64,000 nucleotides of DNA, taken from assembly GCF_003945345.1 (NCBI RefSeq), contig NZ_AP019308.1, forward strand, positions 5,694,501 through 5,758,500, written 5' to 3'. A program made the translations under genes and the position numbers. Positions 15,781-25,267 of the stretch are shown piece after piece (within the stretch, counting starts at the first letter, position 1; each line of letters starts with the position of its first letter). This DNA is from Paenibacillus baekrokdamisoli. GTDB taxonomy: Bacteria; Bacillota; Bacilli; Paenibacillales; Paenibacillaceae. The notes under the pieces were generated by a model. That model did not search any database. It was not told where the DNA came from and saw only the letters and a list, made by a program, of their open reading frames with translations.

Positions 15781-17778
15781 ATGAGCGGGCAACAGACTAA
15801 CTTGCGTAACGTCGGCATCTTCGCCCATGTCGATGCGGGTAAAACAACAACAACAGAGCAAATGCTCTATTTAAGCGGGCATATTCGAGCGCTTGGCAGC
15901 GTCGATAGCGGAACGACGCAGACCGATTCGCTCGATGTTGAACGGGAGAGGGGAATCTCTGTACGCGCAGCCGTGACTCGGTTCCAATGGAAGAACACGA
16001 CGATCAATTTGGTTGATACACCAGGACATGTCGATTTTTTATCGGAGGTTGAACGTTCGCTTCGTGTGATGGATGGAGCAGTGCTGATCCTATCGGTGGT
16101 TGAAGGCGTGCAGGCACAGACGGAGGTGATCTGGCAAGCATTAAGAGAGTTGTCGATTCCAACGCTAATCTATGTGAACAAAATGGATCGAATCGGGGCG
16201 GATGCAAGCGTTGTTCTTAGTCAAATTCAACGCTTCCTCTCCCCTCATGCGGTCCCGATCCAAGCACCGAATGGAGCTGAGGCTGCGTTCCTTGGCTCAG
16301 AAGAATTACTGGGACAAGCTGCTGATTCGCTGCCAGCTTGGACGGCTCCATATCGTCAAATGCTTGCAGAGCTTGTTGCAGAGCAGGATGAAGCTTTAAT
16401 GAACAAGTACATAGATGAAGTGCCATTGTCTAAGGAGGAATTGGACGATGCACTTCTTAGCGGTGTTCATCAGTCAGCGCTTTTCCCTGTCTTGTTCGGC
16501 GCATCTGGCCGGGGCATTGGTGTAAGCCAGCTGATGGATGCGGTGATTCATTATCTGCCTTCACCAGGCGGCTTGGAGGAGGCGCCAGTAGCGGGTGTGA
16601 TTTTCAAAATGGAACGTGATCCGATCATGGGGAAAATCGCTTATGTCCGTTTGTATGAGGGCGCGATTCATAACCGCGATTTGGTACATAACGTGACCCG
16701 AGATATGCAGGACAAGGTGACTCAAATCCGTAGAGTCCATGGACAGAAAACCGAGGATATCGGCGTACTGAAGGCGGGTGATATCGCAGCGGTCTGCGGC
16801 TGGAGTCGTGCTCGGATCGGCGATATTGTCGGTTCGCCAGAGGGTGTGCCGGGGGAGAAACGGCTGGCGGTCCCGCTGCTTACGGTTCAAGTGCAGTGGC
16901 GTAATGCAGCCGAATATCCGGCGGTTGTGGCAGCCTTCCAAGAGCTTGCTGATGAAGATCCGCTGCTTGATCTGCAGTGGCTGCAGGAGGAACGGGAGCT
17001 GCATTTGAAGGTCATGGGACCGATCCAGATGGAAGTCTTAACCTCCATTCTGAAGGGGCGGTTTGGGCTTGATGTTACCTTTGGTGCTCCATCTGTTATT
17101 TACAAAGAGACACCAGCAGTCACTGGTGAAGGCTTCATCGCCTATACCATGCCTAAGCCATGCTGGGCGATCTTGCGATTTCTCATCGAACCGGGTGAGC
17201 GAGGAAGCGGCTTGACGTACAAAACAATTGTACGCGGTGAGCAATTGCTGGATAGCTATCAGAACGAGGTGGCAAGGCGGGTTCCTGAAGCTCTGCAGCA
17301 GGGACTGCTAGGCTGGGAAGTGACGGATTTGAAGGTTACTTTGGTGGAAGGCGAGCATCATGTCTGGCATACGCACCCTCTGGATTTTGTCATTGCTACG
17401 CCAATGGGTATTATGAATGGACTGGCGAATATCGGCACGAAGCTGCTGGAGCCCATGCTTCGCTTCCGCCTATCCATTCCTGAGGAGTATGGCGGCAAGC
17501 TGATGAATGAGCTGATCGTGATGCGCGGGGAATTCGAGGCTCCAATTGTTCGTCAGGAGCGGATGGAGATCGAAGGCTTACTGCCGGTTGCGACGACGCT
17601 AGATTTTCCTGCTAGGCTCGGTTCCATGACAAAGGGGCGAGGAACCTTATCGACCTTCTTCTCCGGTTACCGGGAATGTCCGTCCGATGTTCATGTGGAG
17701 CGGCAGCGCCGAGGGGTGAACCCGCTCGATCAATCGAAGTATATCTTAGCCGTGCGCAACGCATTAACGCAGCATTAA
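15781..17778 (+). CDS. TetM/EF-G-like translational GTPase
   Basis: A 665-residue protein starting at ATG 15781 after AAGGAG. G-domain motifs are AHVDAGKTTTTEQ (G1), DTPGHVDF (G3) and NKMDR (G4), and the EF-G domains II-V follow, giving the length of tetracycline ribosomal protection proteins (about 640 residues). Those proteins displace tetracycline from the ribosome. Chromosomal relatives in soil Bacillota are often uncharacterised, so resistance is an inference. No leader peptide or transfer genes of the mobile tet(M) type are next to it. A terminator closes the unit. Confidence 0.82.
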   Translation: MSGQQTNLRNVGIFAHVDAGKTTTTEQMLYLSGHIRALGSVDSGTTQTDSLDVERERGISVRAAVTRFQWKNTTINLVDTPGHVDFLSEVERSLRVMDGAVLILSVVEGVQAQTEVIWQALRELSIPTLIYVNKMDRIGADASVVLSQIQRFLSPHAVPIQAPNGAEAAFLGSEELLGQAADSLPAWTAPYRQMLAELVAEQDEALMNKYIDEVPLSKEELDDALLSGVHQSALFPVLFGASGRGIGVSQLMDAVIHYLPSPGGLEEAPVAGVIFKMERDPIMGKIAYVRLYEGAIHNRDLVHNVTRDMQDKVTQIRRVHGQKTEDIGVLKAGDIAAVCGWSRARIGDIVGSPEGVPGEKRLAVPLLTVQVQWRNAAEYPAVVAAFQELADEDPLLDLQWLQEERELHLKVMGPIQMEVLTSILKGRFGLDVTFGAPSVIYKETPAVTGEGFIAYTMPKPCWAILRFLIEPGERGSGLTYKTIVRGEQLLDSYQNEVARRVPEALQQGLLGWEVTDLKVTLVEGEHHVWHTHPLDFVIATPMGIMNGLANIGTKLLEPMLRFRLSIPEEYGGKLMNELIVMRGEFEAPIVRQERMEIEGLLPVATTLDFPARLGSMTKGRGTLSTFFSGYRECPSDVHVERQRRGVNPLDQSKYILAVRNALTQH

Positions 17779-17802
17779 TCCTATATTATTCGCTTCCCTT
17801 TC

Positions 17803-17839
17803 AGAGACCTGCTTCCCTATAATGGGAGCAGGTTTTTTT
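17803..17839 (+). terminator. Terminator after the GTPase gene
   Basis: ACCTGCTTCCC and GGGAGCAGGT arms followed by seven T. Confidence 0.85.
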
Positions 17840-17887
17840 GTAGGAATAGCAGAAAGTATAAAATTCGCCTATCCTTTTCTGATAAAA

Positions 17888-17971
17888 TATAAGTTTTCTC
17901 CATACTTTGTTTCTATTTCAGAGGAAGAAACTTGCTTCACCGCGAAGGACGGCGTTAGCCGTTTCTTCTGG
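17888..17971 (+). repeat. Dispersed two-hairpin repeat, copy A
   Basis: About 84 bp closely matching 39795-39880. Hairpin one pairs AAGTTT..TCTC with GAGG..AAACTT, and a second structure carries the AAGGACGGCGTTAGCCG core. It lies between the GTPase terminator and nos, on the same strand as the gene it precedes. Confidence 0.7.
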
Positions 17972-18092
17972 ATCACCGTGAAATTTGTCATCCTTGTGAC
18001 TGGAGCAGGTGAGAAAAATATGGATAACTCGAGGTTGAACGTGCTTCTTCGGACTGATTTCTTTATACTAAGAGCATCGTGAATAAGATAGG

Positions 18093-19211
18093 ATGACAGA
18101 CATGCAGAATAACCTCATGGTTGATCATAGACAGTTATTAGAAGAAGCAGATTTATTCATCAAAGACAGCTACGGCGAGCTTGGCAGGTCGAATCAGGAT
18201 ATCGCTGATCGGCTTAACGAGATACAAGACGAGATCGTCCGAACGGGGACCTATACGCATACCGTAGAAGAGCTGACCTATGGAGCGAAGCTAGCTTGGC
18301 GTAACAGTAATCGCTGCATCGGGCGTCTTTTCTGGGAGTCGCTGATTGTCGAAGATGCACGTCTTTTGTCCACTGAGAAAGAGATCACGGGAGCACTGTT
18401 CAGACATATTGAGACGGCCACGAACGGCGGTAAAATATTGCCGACGATCACCGTATTCGCAGCTGCCGCTCAAGCGGAAGAAGGCTCCATACGAATATGG
18501 AACGATCAGCTGATCCGCTATGCAGGTTACGAGACGGCTGATGGTACGATTGGTGATCCGATTTCGGTAAAGCTAACGAGTATTTGTCAGAGGCTTGGCT
18601 GGCGGGGAGCGGGCACGTCCTTCGACGTGCTGCCGTTATTGGTGCAAATAGGGACAAGAGCGCCGCAGTGGTTTGAAATTCCCAAGTCCATTATTATGGA
18701 AGTTCCTATCTCACACCCCGATTACGAAGCATTCACATCGCTTCAGCTGCAATGGTATGCCGTTCCGCTTGTTTCGAACATGCGGCTGGAGATCGGGGGG
18801 ATTCATTATATGGCTGCTCCTTTCAATGGATGGTATATGGGGACGGAGATAGGTGCTCGCAACCTCGCGGATGAGTTTCGCTATAATATGCTCCCTAAGG
18901 TAGCTGCTATTATGGGACTCGATACGAGTCGGGAGTCCAGCCTATGGCGTGATCGAGCACTCGTTGAACTCAATGTGGCGGTCCTGCATTCCTATAAGGC
19001 ACACGGGGTAACGATCGTTGATCATCATACGGCGAGCAAGCAATTTGGACGGTTCGTGGAAAAGGAAGCGCAAAAAGGGCGGTCGGCTACGGGAGAGTGG
19101 AGCTGGCTCATTCCACCGCTTTCTCCTGCGACTACAGCTATTTTTCATACGAGCTATGATCATTCTGTGAGGAAGCCGAATTTCTTTTATCAAGATCCAT
19201 TGTCTGAGTAA
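18093..19211 (+). CDS. nos: Bacterial nitric oxide synthase oxygenase
   Basis: A 372-residue protein equivalent to the oxygenase half of animal NOS, without the reductase domain. The haem-thiolate motif [10 protein letters not shown] lies near residue 70. [13 protein letters not shown], then [24 protein letters not shown] contribute substrate and pterin binding. It oxidises arginine to nitric oxide and citrulline using electrons borrowed from cellular flavodoxin-type reductases. In Bacillus, NO protects against oxidants and antibiotics. The start is uncertain: ATG 18093 or ATG 18102, which is better spaced from TAGGA. It is a single-gene unit closed by a hairpin. Confidence 0.95.
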   Translation: MTDMQNNLMVDHRQLLEEADLFIKDSYGELGRSNQDIADRLNEIQDEIVRTGTYTHTVEELTYGAKLAWRNSNRCIGRLFWESLIVEDARLLSTEKEITGALFRHIETATNGGKILPTITVFAAAAQAEEGSIRIWNDQLIRYAGYETADGTIGDPISVKLTSICQRLGWRGAGTSFDVLPLLVQIGTRAPQWFEIPKSIIMEVPISHPDYEAFTSLQLQWYAVPLVSNMRLEIGGIHYMAAPFNGWYMGTEIGARNLADEFRYNMLPKVAAIMGLDTSRESSLWRDRALVELNVAVLHSYKAHGVTIVDHHTASKQFGRFVEKEAQKGRSATGEWSWLIPPLSPATTAIFHTSYDHSVRKPNFFYQDPLSE

Positions 19212-19214
19212 ATA

Positions 19215-19248
19215 TAGGGGTTTCGCCTCGTGCGATGCCTCTTTTTTG
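19215..19248 (+). terminator. Terminator after nos
   Basis: Hairpin AGGGGTTTCGC / GCGATGCCTC followed by TTTTTT, directly after the stop codon. Confidence 0.6.
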
Positions 19249-19279
19249 TTGGTGAAAATCGGGTATCCCTCACGCCAAA

Positions 19280-19424
19280 ACGTGTCCGCTTTGCTGACGG
19301 ATCATTCTTACGATCGCTGTTGTCTCCCTATTTCTTGATTCTATCCCTCAGGGGTAGAAATACGGAGACAAAGGCGAACGCTATCGCTTCTTCAGAACGA
19401 TTCCGTCCACTTCGCTATGGCGCA
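19280..19424. repeat. Long imperfect inverted repeat
   Basis: GACGGATCATTCT..CGATCGCTG..TTGTCTCC on the left matches the reverse complement of GGAGACAA..CGCTATCG..AGAACGATTCCGTC on the right. It looks like a folded repetitive element or structured RNA; no protein is encoded. Confidence 0.5.
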
Positions 19425-19481
19425 CAAGTTACTGACGAAGTCCATGTAAGGTTTATGACCCCGCATTTCTAGCAACAAAGG

Positions 19482-19524
19482 AAAGAGACTGCAGGGATCG
19501 GGCAATTCTGCAGTCTCTTTCTGT
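19482..19524 (+). terminator. Strong bidirectional hairpin terminator
   Basis: Perfect 13-bp arms AAAGAGACTGCAG and CTGCAGTCTCTTT. Confidence 0.8.
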
Positions 19525-19703
19525 AATATGATGACAATTATTGGAAAAAAAGAAGGATGAAACAGCTAGAAAAGAGAGTTAATGTTGGTATTCATAACAT
19601 GGAATCGAGCCAAACATGAAAATTTCGACAATATTGAACAATTATTTTAAATCGTATGTTATAATTGCTCCCATACAAAAAGAGGAAACTAAAGAGGGTT
19701 GGG

Positions 19704-21929
19704 ATGCTTATGTTCGATTGGTTAGGCTTACGTAAAGGGCTTCCGCTTTGGTGGTCTTACAAGCTCAACACAGCGATGACAGAGGATGTAGGGGATATCT
19801 TCGAAGGGATTGCCGATACGAGGATGAACGTACTGAAGGCGTGGACGACTGAATATTGGGATCATCTGGACCGTCTTCTTGGACATATGGCCATTCAGCA
19901 TCAGGGAGAATCCCTATTCAATGAGGATGACCAGACCGTCTGGGAGCGGTCATTTGCAGCTGCACAGACACGTGCTTCCGATTTCTCCGAAATATTCCTG
20001 CTCAATGCAGAAGGCAGTGTTGTCTTTTCTACCGATCATCGGCATCGGGGCGTAATTTATGGAGCAGACGGCATAATAACGCCTGGTCTAACCTACACGC
20101 GAGCAGTCGCAGAAGGACGCAAATGCTTATATGGTCCTTACGCCGATCCATGGACAATAACGATTGGTCCCAGCTCTTCTTCTTTTCACGATAAAATGAC
20201 ACTGCTGTTCATTACGCCGATTATCGAGCAGGGACAATGGAAAGGCGCCTTATGCGGTCGTGTCCCGAACGATGTCATTGGCGATCTGATCCAGCGAGAA
20301 TCTGGACATGTCTATCCCGATTCTGGCGATAACTACATCTTTATGGCTCAGCCCAAGCTGAATGCACATATTGCACCAGGTACGGCGCTTTCGCGCAGCA
20401 GATTTGAAGATCGAACATTCACCCATGGAGAGAACCTGAAGGATGGTGTATCCACAGATTGGGGGACGGTCTCGGTTAAAGAGCATACGGAGCTGGAGAT
20501 TACGTTCACCGACCCGGCCACCGGCCAGCTTCATCCCGGAGTTGCAAATACGATCAAGAATGGCAGCAACCTATTCGTAGCTTTTCCCGGCTACTCGGAT
20601 TATCGTCATATTTCCGTTATTGGGAAAGGTGTGACCTTCCAGCTTCCACACTGCCCGGATGTCTGGGGGATGATGTGCGAAGGTGATCTGGAGGAGGTTT
20701 ATCGGATTCGCAGTATACGATGGACGCAGTTCCGCCAATCGTTAGGGTGGATCGCAGGTTTGGGTGTAATTGGTGCGATCCTTACTTATTGTTTAATAAA
20801 GTATACGTCGCCTCTGATAGGTGGACTGCTTGTAGGTTTATGTAATCTGCTGCTTGGACTAGCTTTGATCTGGTCATTAGATCGCAGAGGCAGCCGAAGA
20901 GCCGTGAATCAACTGAATAGAATTAATCAGTTTATCCGCATTAATGCGGAGGGTAAAGGTGATCTTACTCAGCGACTAGACACCGCCTCGTTCGATAACA
21001 ACGAAACGCGGGATTTGGCTAAGTGGATTAATAATATGATTGATTCACTCGAAGGCTTCATGCTTCAGGTTAAGCTTGCTTCTATCGATGTACTCACGAA
21101 TCAACGTATCCTGAGTGATTCGACCGTAGTTACAGCAGGGGCGACTAAACGTGTTAGCGGCAAGATCAGTGATATGATTCTCAGTATCCGAAGTCAGCTG
21201 AAGGATATCGATATCGCCAAAGATGTAGCGGGTGAGATGAGACTAACGCTTCGGCAGCTGGAGGATAAAGCATCCGCGCAGATCGGTGTGACACAGGGTG
21301 AACTGGTTCGAATCGGGGACAAAATGGAGCAGATCGCGGGTCGTGTAACGGAGACGAATCGGTCGATTGAAGCATTCATGCTGACGACGAATGAGATACG
21401 CAATGTTCTGGGCGTTATCGAAGAGGTCTCGGCGCAGACGCATTTGTTGGCGCTCAATGCATCCATTGAAGCAGCGCGTGTTGGCGAACAGGGAAGAGGC
21501 TTTGCGGTCGTGGCTGTTGAGATTAAGAAGCTCGCTGACCTGACGCGCCAGTCCACCGAAGAAGTACATGAGATCGTCCAAAACATTTACCAAAATGCCA
21601 AGGATGCAACAACCACGATGGCAGAAGGAACACGTGTCGTAACTGAGGGTACGGAGCTGGTCGCGGCTGCTTCCGAAATATTAAGCAGCGCGAATGAGGA
21701 TGATTCGCTTAAGACACAAATTATTGACGAGGTTGTCGTGCTCATGGAGAAAATCGCTCAGGTCAGTATGCAGAACCGCATGATATCGACCGAAGTAGAA
21801 GGCAACGTGCAGGAGCTTCTTACTGACTTTATGAACGTACGCCATTCCTCCAGCCATGTCGAGGCGATTACGGCCTTCCTGCAGCAGCTCGTCGGTCAAT
21901 TCCAGCTTACGGATGCTCGTAAGAGGTAG
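19704..21929 (+). CDS. Methyl-accepting chemotaxis-type receptor, atypical topology
   Basis: A 741-residue protein starting at ATG 19704, five bases after AGAGGG. Residues 1-345 are a sensor region resembling tandem Cache-like folds ([36 protein letters not shown]). Two adjacent membrane segments follow near 350-395, then a HAMP-like linker and a signalling domain whose hairpin tip region reads [31 protein letters not shown] with [10 protein letters not shown]. There is no N-terminal signal anchor, so the sensor should stay cytoplasmic. Receptors of this domain pass signals to CheA/CheW. No chemotaxis genes are nearby. Confidence 0.88.
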   Translation: MLMFDWLGLRKGLPLWWSYKLNTAMTEDVGDIFEGIADTRMNVLKAWTTEYWDHLDRLLGHMAIQHQGESLFNEDDQTVWERSFAAAQTRASDFSEIFLLNAEGSVVFSTDHRHRGVIYGADGIITPGLTYTRAVAEGRKCLYGPYADPWTITIGPSSSSFHDKMTLLFITPIIEQGQWKGALCGRVPNDVIGDLIQRESGHVYPDSGDNYIFMAQPKLNAHIAPGTALSRSRFEDRTFTHGENLKDGVSTDWGTVSVKEHTELEITFTDPATGQLHPGVANTIKNGSNLFVAFPGYSDYRHISVIGKGVTFQLPHCPDVWGMMCEGDLEEVYRIRSIRWTQFRQSLGWIAGLGVIGAILTYCLIKYTSPLIGGLLVGLCNLLLGLALIWSLDRRGSRRAVNQLNRINQFIRINAEGKGDLTQRLDTASFDNNETRDLAKWINNMIDSLEGFMLQVKLASIDVLTNQRILSDSTVVTAGATKRVSGKISDMILSIRSQLKDIDIAKDVAGEMRLTLRQLEDKASAQIGVTQGELVRIGDKMEQIAGRVTETNRSIEAFMLTTNEIRNVLGVIEEVSAQTHLLALNASIEAARVGEQGRGFAVVAVEIKKLADLTRQSTEEVHEIVQNIYQNAKDATTTMAEGTRVVTEGTELVAAASEILSSANEDDSLKTQIIDEVVVLMEKIAQVSMQNRMISTEVEGNVQELLTDFMNVRHSSSHVEAITAFLQQLVGQFQLTDARKR

Positions 21930-21945
21930 CTTTAGCTACCTCTTT
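21921..21945. terminator. Hairpin between receptor and convergent gene
   Basis: AAGAGGTAGC-TTTA-GCTACCTCTTT, overlapping the receptor stop codon and preceding the convergent stop at 21936, so it can serve both strands. A diverged second copy lies at 22450. Confidence 0.65.
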
Positions 21946-22403
21946 GCGATTCTTCGTTTCCTTATTAGATACCAGATAATCAGGACGAGAACGAAGAGCC
22001 CTCCTGCAAGAAAGGGCAGCGCATCTTCCCACAAGATCTGATTAATTTGAGTGACTTTACCTCCGTAACGATGCAGATAGGTAGCTTTTATAAACAAATT
22101 TTTCTTCTTCTTGATGGCAATGGCCTGCTTAGTAGCTACATTGTGAATTTCATAGTATTCTGTACCTTTGGGAAATCGGTTGGAGAAGTTCCCTGAGTAG
22201 GTACCTTCTCTATTCGAGTAATATGTCACTTTCCCAATCTTGGATCCGATTAGCTTGGGGTCCACCTGCGTATCTGAAATCTCATATGAGCTGCCATTAT
22301 AAACGACAAATAAATAGACCCAATCTGCACGAGCTGTTCCCATAAACAGTGAAATGCCGATTAAGCAAGCCAAGACAATGCCTGTAAGTTTCTTCAAGTC
22401 CAT
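21936..22403 (-). CDS. Exported single-span membrane protein, tandem paralogue 1
   Basis: A 155-residue protein of unknown family, starting at ATG 22403 after GGGGGA. It has an N-terminal signal peptide (LTGIVLACLIGISLFMGTARA), a lumenal domain of about 95 residues with YEISDTQVDPKLIGSKIGKVTYY and FPKGTEYYEIHNVATKQAIAIKK, then a C-terminal membrane segment (ALPFLAGGLFVLVLIIWYLI) with a basic tail. Topology: domain outside, tail inside. The next gene on this strand is its close paralogue, generated by a duplication of about 530 bp. Confidence 0.8.
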   Translation of the reverse strand: MDLKKLTGIVLACLIGISLFMGTARADWVYLFVVYNGSSYEISDTQVDPKLIGSKIGKVTYYSNREGTYSGNFSNRFPKGTEYYEIHNVATKQAIAIKKKKNLFIKATYLHRYGGKVTQINQILWEDALPFLAGGLFVLVLIIWYLIRKRRIAKR

Positions 22404-22460
22404 CAATCCCCCACACTAAAGGCTTTACAAGTATTTTGCAGATGCTCGTAAGAGATAGCA

Positions 22461-22970
22461 TTAGCTGCCTTTTCGAATTCTCCGTTTCCTTATCTGGTAT
22501 AAAATAATTAAGAAGAGAATGAAGAGCGCTCCTGCAAGAAAGGGCAGTGCATCCTTCCATAGGATTTGATTGAAGGAAGTGACGCTCCTTCCGGGGTCGG
22601 AGTCACTGACTGAATCATCGACGCTGCCTCCGCCTGGGTAGTGACTCTGATAGGTAGCTTTTATAAATACTTGGCTGCTCTTCTTAATGGCAATGGCCTC
22701 TGTAGTCGCTACATCCAGAATCTCGTAGTATTCCGTACCTTTGGGAAATTGATTGGAAAAGTTCCCGGAATAGGTGCCTTCTCTATCCGTGTAAGACGTT
22801 ACTTTACCGATCTTGGAACCGATTAGCTTGGGATCTACCTGCGTATCTTCAATAACATAAGAATTACCCTTATATACGACAAATGCATAGGCCCAACTTG
22901 CACGAGCTGTTCCCATAAATAGCGAAATGCCGATCAAGCAAGCCAAGACAATACCTGTAAGTCTCTTCAA
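22461..22970 (-). CDS. Exported single-span membrane protein, tandem paralogue 2
   Basis: A 169-residue paralogue of the gene at 21936-22403, starting at TTG 22970 after AAGGGGTGA (the overlapping ATG is out of frame). Signal peptide and YVIEDTQVDPKLIGSKIGKVTSY core are conserved. It gains an Asp/Ser-rich insertion (GGGSVDDSVSDSDPGR, about residues 113-128) before the C-terminal membrane span. The function is unknown. Divergence is concentrated in the membrane-proximal part, which suggests the two copies have begun to specialise. Confidence 0.8.
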   Translation of the reverse strand: MKRLTGIVLACLIGISLFMGTARASWAYAFVVYKGNSYVIEDTQVDPKLIGSKIGKVTSYTDREGTYSGNFSNQFPKGTEYYEILDVATTEAIAIKKSSQVFIKATYQSHYPGGGSVDDSVSDSDPGRSVTSFNQILWKDALPFLAGALFILFLIILYQIRKRRIRKGS

Positions 22971-23042
22971 GTCATCACCCCTTACTTTATAGACTTTACA
23001 AGTATTTGATTTGTTGCGATATGGAAGAAAAGTAAATAGTAA

Positions 23043-23083
23043 AGGGTTGTCTCAAATGGTCTAATCACCATGGAGACAACCCT
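23043..23083. terminator. Strong hairpin, probable bidirectional terminator
   Basis: AGGGTTGTCTC and GAGACAACCCT arms with an inner ATGGT/ACCAT stem. Confidence 0.7.
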
Positions 23084-23155
23084 CTATTTGTTTGTAACAA
23101 GTCCACTGGGGCCAAAACGCGAAGATTAATAATCTTGGCTTCGTTAACTAACGAT

Positions 23156-23788
23156 TTAAGCTTCGCGTTTGTGCTCAGGAAGCTGAGGAGAAGCAGAGGG
23201 GGTTGGGACAGCATATAACTTGATCGGCTTAGCGGGTATTGAATCTTGCTTGGCCGTCTGCCTCGAGGCGAACCGTGCGGCTGTTAATCCGAGCACAACC
23301 ATAATAGAAAGTACATACATTACTCGCACGAGAGGGAGGCTGCTATCCGTCCCCATGAAGAAACTGTGAATCAATGCCATGATATAGATTGGATAGGAAA
23401 GCATATGGAAAAGCAGCCATAGGCCTCTTTTTATTTTGTTGCGTAGATCAGTCGTAAGAATGACGACCAACATCCCGTAGCTGCTTAACGTACCGAGGCC
23501 GCTTAAGGTCGGCGAGTATGAAGCAGAGAAGGGAATCAGCAGATCCCTCCAAGAATAGGGTGCATAAGTATCGATGATCGTAATGAGACCGTGAAGCATA
23601 CCAAGAGCTGCTCCTGTTATCGTAGAGAAGGAGTGAATTTGATAAACCCTCCGCTTGGTCTGCCGGGTCCAGAATGAGAAGCTATAGGAAATGCCAAGGC
23701 TGATTCCAACCGTTAGGAAGAGGAAGGACAGTATGCCGATTATCCGAATCAATGGCCATGTGGGTAAATGGAGTAGGAAAGAAATCAT
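23156..23788 (-). CDS. Ferric-reductase-like haem membrane protein
   Basis: A 210-residue integral membrane protein. ATG 23788 is chosen because GGGAGG lies eight bases upstream; the upstream GTG would abut it. About six hydrophobic helices carry conserved histidines (YQIHSFST, LGMLHGL, LLFHMLSYP, ALIHSFF), the pattern of the ferric reductase / YedZ transmembrane domain that binds two b haems. It likely moves electrons across the membrane. The ApbE flavin transferase gene lies directly upstream on the same strand, a common pairing in flavin-linked electron transfer. Confidence 0.8.
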   Translation of the reverse strand: MISFLLHLPTWPLIRIIGILSFLFLTVGISLGISYSFSFWTRQTKRRVYQIHSFSTITGAALGMLHGLITIIDTYAPYSWRDLLIPFSASYSPTLSGLGTLSSYGMLVVILTTDLRNKIKRGLWLLFHMLSYPIYIMALIHSFFMGTDSSLPLVRVMYVLSIMVVLGLTAARFASRQTAKQDSIPAKPIKLYAVPTPSASPQLPEHKREA

Positions 23789-23839
23789 TGCGTACACCTC
23801 CCTGAATTTAGATAAAAAAACGAATAACGGAAGAAACTG

Positions 23840-24880
23840 TTATACATTCATTGCCTCATGTATGCGATTGATCTGTACCTGCTGCCATCGCTCACCGATT
23901 GCCGCTTTACTGCCGTAAAACTCGATTGTTCCATCCTTCATAAAAAGCAATGCTTCGGCCTTATCTGACTTCTTCGCTAATAAAGCCAGTCCTTGCACGC
24001 TGCCGAGGATACAGATCGTTTTGGCCCAGATTTCGCAATCTACGGCATGTTCTCCTGCAACGGTGCACTGCACGACATCACTATCACTCGGACGCAGCGT
24101 AAAAGGGTGAATGAGATGGTGCATGGCTCCATTAGCTGATTGCCACCGTCGTCTTCGCGAGCCGGATGAAGCCGCTGCACCCTCCGTGAGTACAAGTATG
24201 CCAGCTGTTCTGCATTCTCTCAACGGATCATCGATAGCGACTTGCCAGGTAGACGAGGGGTTAGCTTGGGTTGGCCTTCCCCAGACGGTCAGATCACCGC
24301 CAGCATTAATCAAGCCCTGCTTAACTTGATACTGATTGCGTAAGAAGTTAGCGATTCGCTCGACAGCCCAGCTCTTTACAATCCCTCCTAGGTCGATGGA
24401 TGAGTGAGTCGGTATTTTTACCGATTTCATTGTTCTATCAATCTGCAAGGATAAGTTGTTGAGAGGTGCACCAGTGTGAAAAGCTTGTGTACGGGTGGGG
24501 ATGACCCGGTTCTGAATACGCTCAAAGGAATCATCGTAGCCGCATTGAAGAAGGCTATCCAGCACGAAAGGATTGAAGATACCTTCCGTTAGCTGCATAT
24601 ACGTCTGAGCGAGTAGGAGCACTTCCAGCATTGTGGAGGAAATCATGCAGCGTTCCCCGGCCAGCACATTCAAGTGGCATAATTCGCTATCTGGAAGAAA
24701 TCTGCTGAAGCGTTTCTCAACGTGGCTAAACCAATGATGCGTAAGTCTCTCAAGCTCAGCGGCATTTTCCTCATCCTCGCATTGAAGCGTGCAAGTAACA
24801 GTTGTATTCATCGCGCCAAACGAGAAGCGATGCAGCAAATCTGACGGATGCGGGGAATCAGTTTGATTGAAAAGACTCAT
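23840..24880 (-). CDS. apbE: FAD:protein FMN transferase, ApbE family
   Basis: A 346-residue protein that covalently attaches FMN to Ser/Thr of target flavoproteins outside the membrane. Family motifs are visible: GAMNTTVTC (residues 23-31), EKRFSRFLPDSELCHLN, IDLGGIVKSWAVERI, INAGGDLTVWGRP and the C-terminal VVQCTVAGEHAVDCEIWAKT metal-binding part. No lipobox or signal peptide is evident, so it may act on the cytoplasmic side or be anchored by partners. It sits between the haem membrane protein gene and a small membrane protein gene, all one operon. The acceptor flavoprotein is not in the window. Confidence 0.9.
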   Translation of the reverse strand: MSLFNQTDSPHPSDLLHRFSFGAMNTTVTCTLQCEDEENAAELERLTHHWFSHVEKRFSRFLPDSELCHLNVLAGERCMISSTMLEVLLLAQTYMQLTEGIFNPFVLDSLLQCGYDDSFERIQNRVIPTRTQAFHTGAPLNNLSLQIDRTMKSVKIPTHSSIDLGGIVKSWAVERIANFLRNQYQVKQGLINAGGDLTVWGRPTQANPSSTWQVAIDDPLRECRTAGILVLTEGAAASSGSRRRRWQSANGAMHHLIHPFTLRPSDSDVVQCTVAGEHAVDCEIWAKTICILGSVQGLALLAKKSDKAEALLFMKDGTIEFYGSKAAIGERWQQVQINRIHEAMNV

Positions 24881-24916
24881 GGTGTTTCCCTCCTAACCTT
24901 CATTGTTTAAGTGGTA

Positions 24917-25252
24917 CTAAGATTGGCTGGTGCGTGTGTCATAACGATTCGCATCGGTCTGATCGCTACTCGAATCGCCATTGCTGCCCTGTTGGCTTTG
25001 TCTATTAGTGGAGCGACCGCCTCGATGATGCTGTTCCCTGCTGGGGGTCGAATCCTCTTGGTTATCGAACCATTCTTGAATAACCGGATCTTCATTTGAC
25101 TGCACGCTAGCCTGATTACTGGTCGTAGCGGGGCTCGCTTTTGCAAGCTGAAGTTCAAATTGAGGGCTTGTTTTTACAAATTGAAAGATTAGGGCAATAC
25201 TGAACGTAGAAACTACACCGATTTTCCATTTCAACCATTTGGAAGCTTTCAT
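24917..25252 (-). CDS. Small membrane-anchored protein of the ApbE operon
   Basis: A 111-residue protein with one N-terminal membrane segment (residues 8-27, KWKIGVVSTFSIALIFQFV) and a hydrophilic Ser/Gln/Asn-rich external tail. Similar short proteins often accompany ferric-reductase/ApbE loci, but I recognise no domain. There is no flavinylation-like motif (D-G-[AST]-S/T) that would make it an obvious ApbE target. It is first gene of the operon. Confidence 0.7.
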   Translation of the reverse strand: MKASKWLKWKIGVVSTFSIALIFQFVKTSPQFELQLAKASPATTSNQASVQSNEDPVIQEWFDNQEDSTPSREQHHRGGRSTNRQSQQGSNGDSSSDQTDANRYDTRTSQS

Positions 25253-25267
25253 TATGGACCCTCCTAA

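Larger units (their letters stand above)
21912..23010 (-). repeat. Tandem duplication of about 530-570 bp
   Basis: The unit begins with GATGCTCGTAAGAG, which in the left copy encodes the last codons of the chemoreceptor and in the right copy (22441) is non-coding. It ends with CTTTACAAGTATTT at 22423 and 22993. Each unit holds one membrane-protein gene and a terminator hairpin. Confidence 0.8.

Noticed and set aside
15781-17778. Mobile tetracycline-resistance element
   Set aside because: The gene is TetM-like, but no leader peptide, transposase, integrase or composition shift accompanies it.
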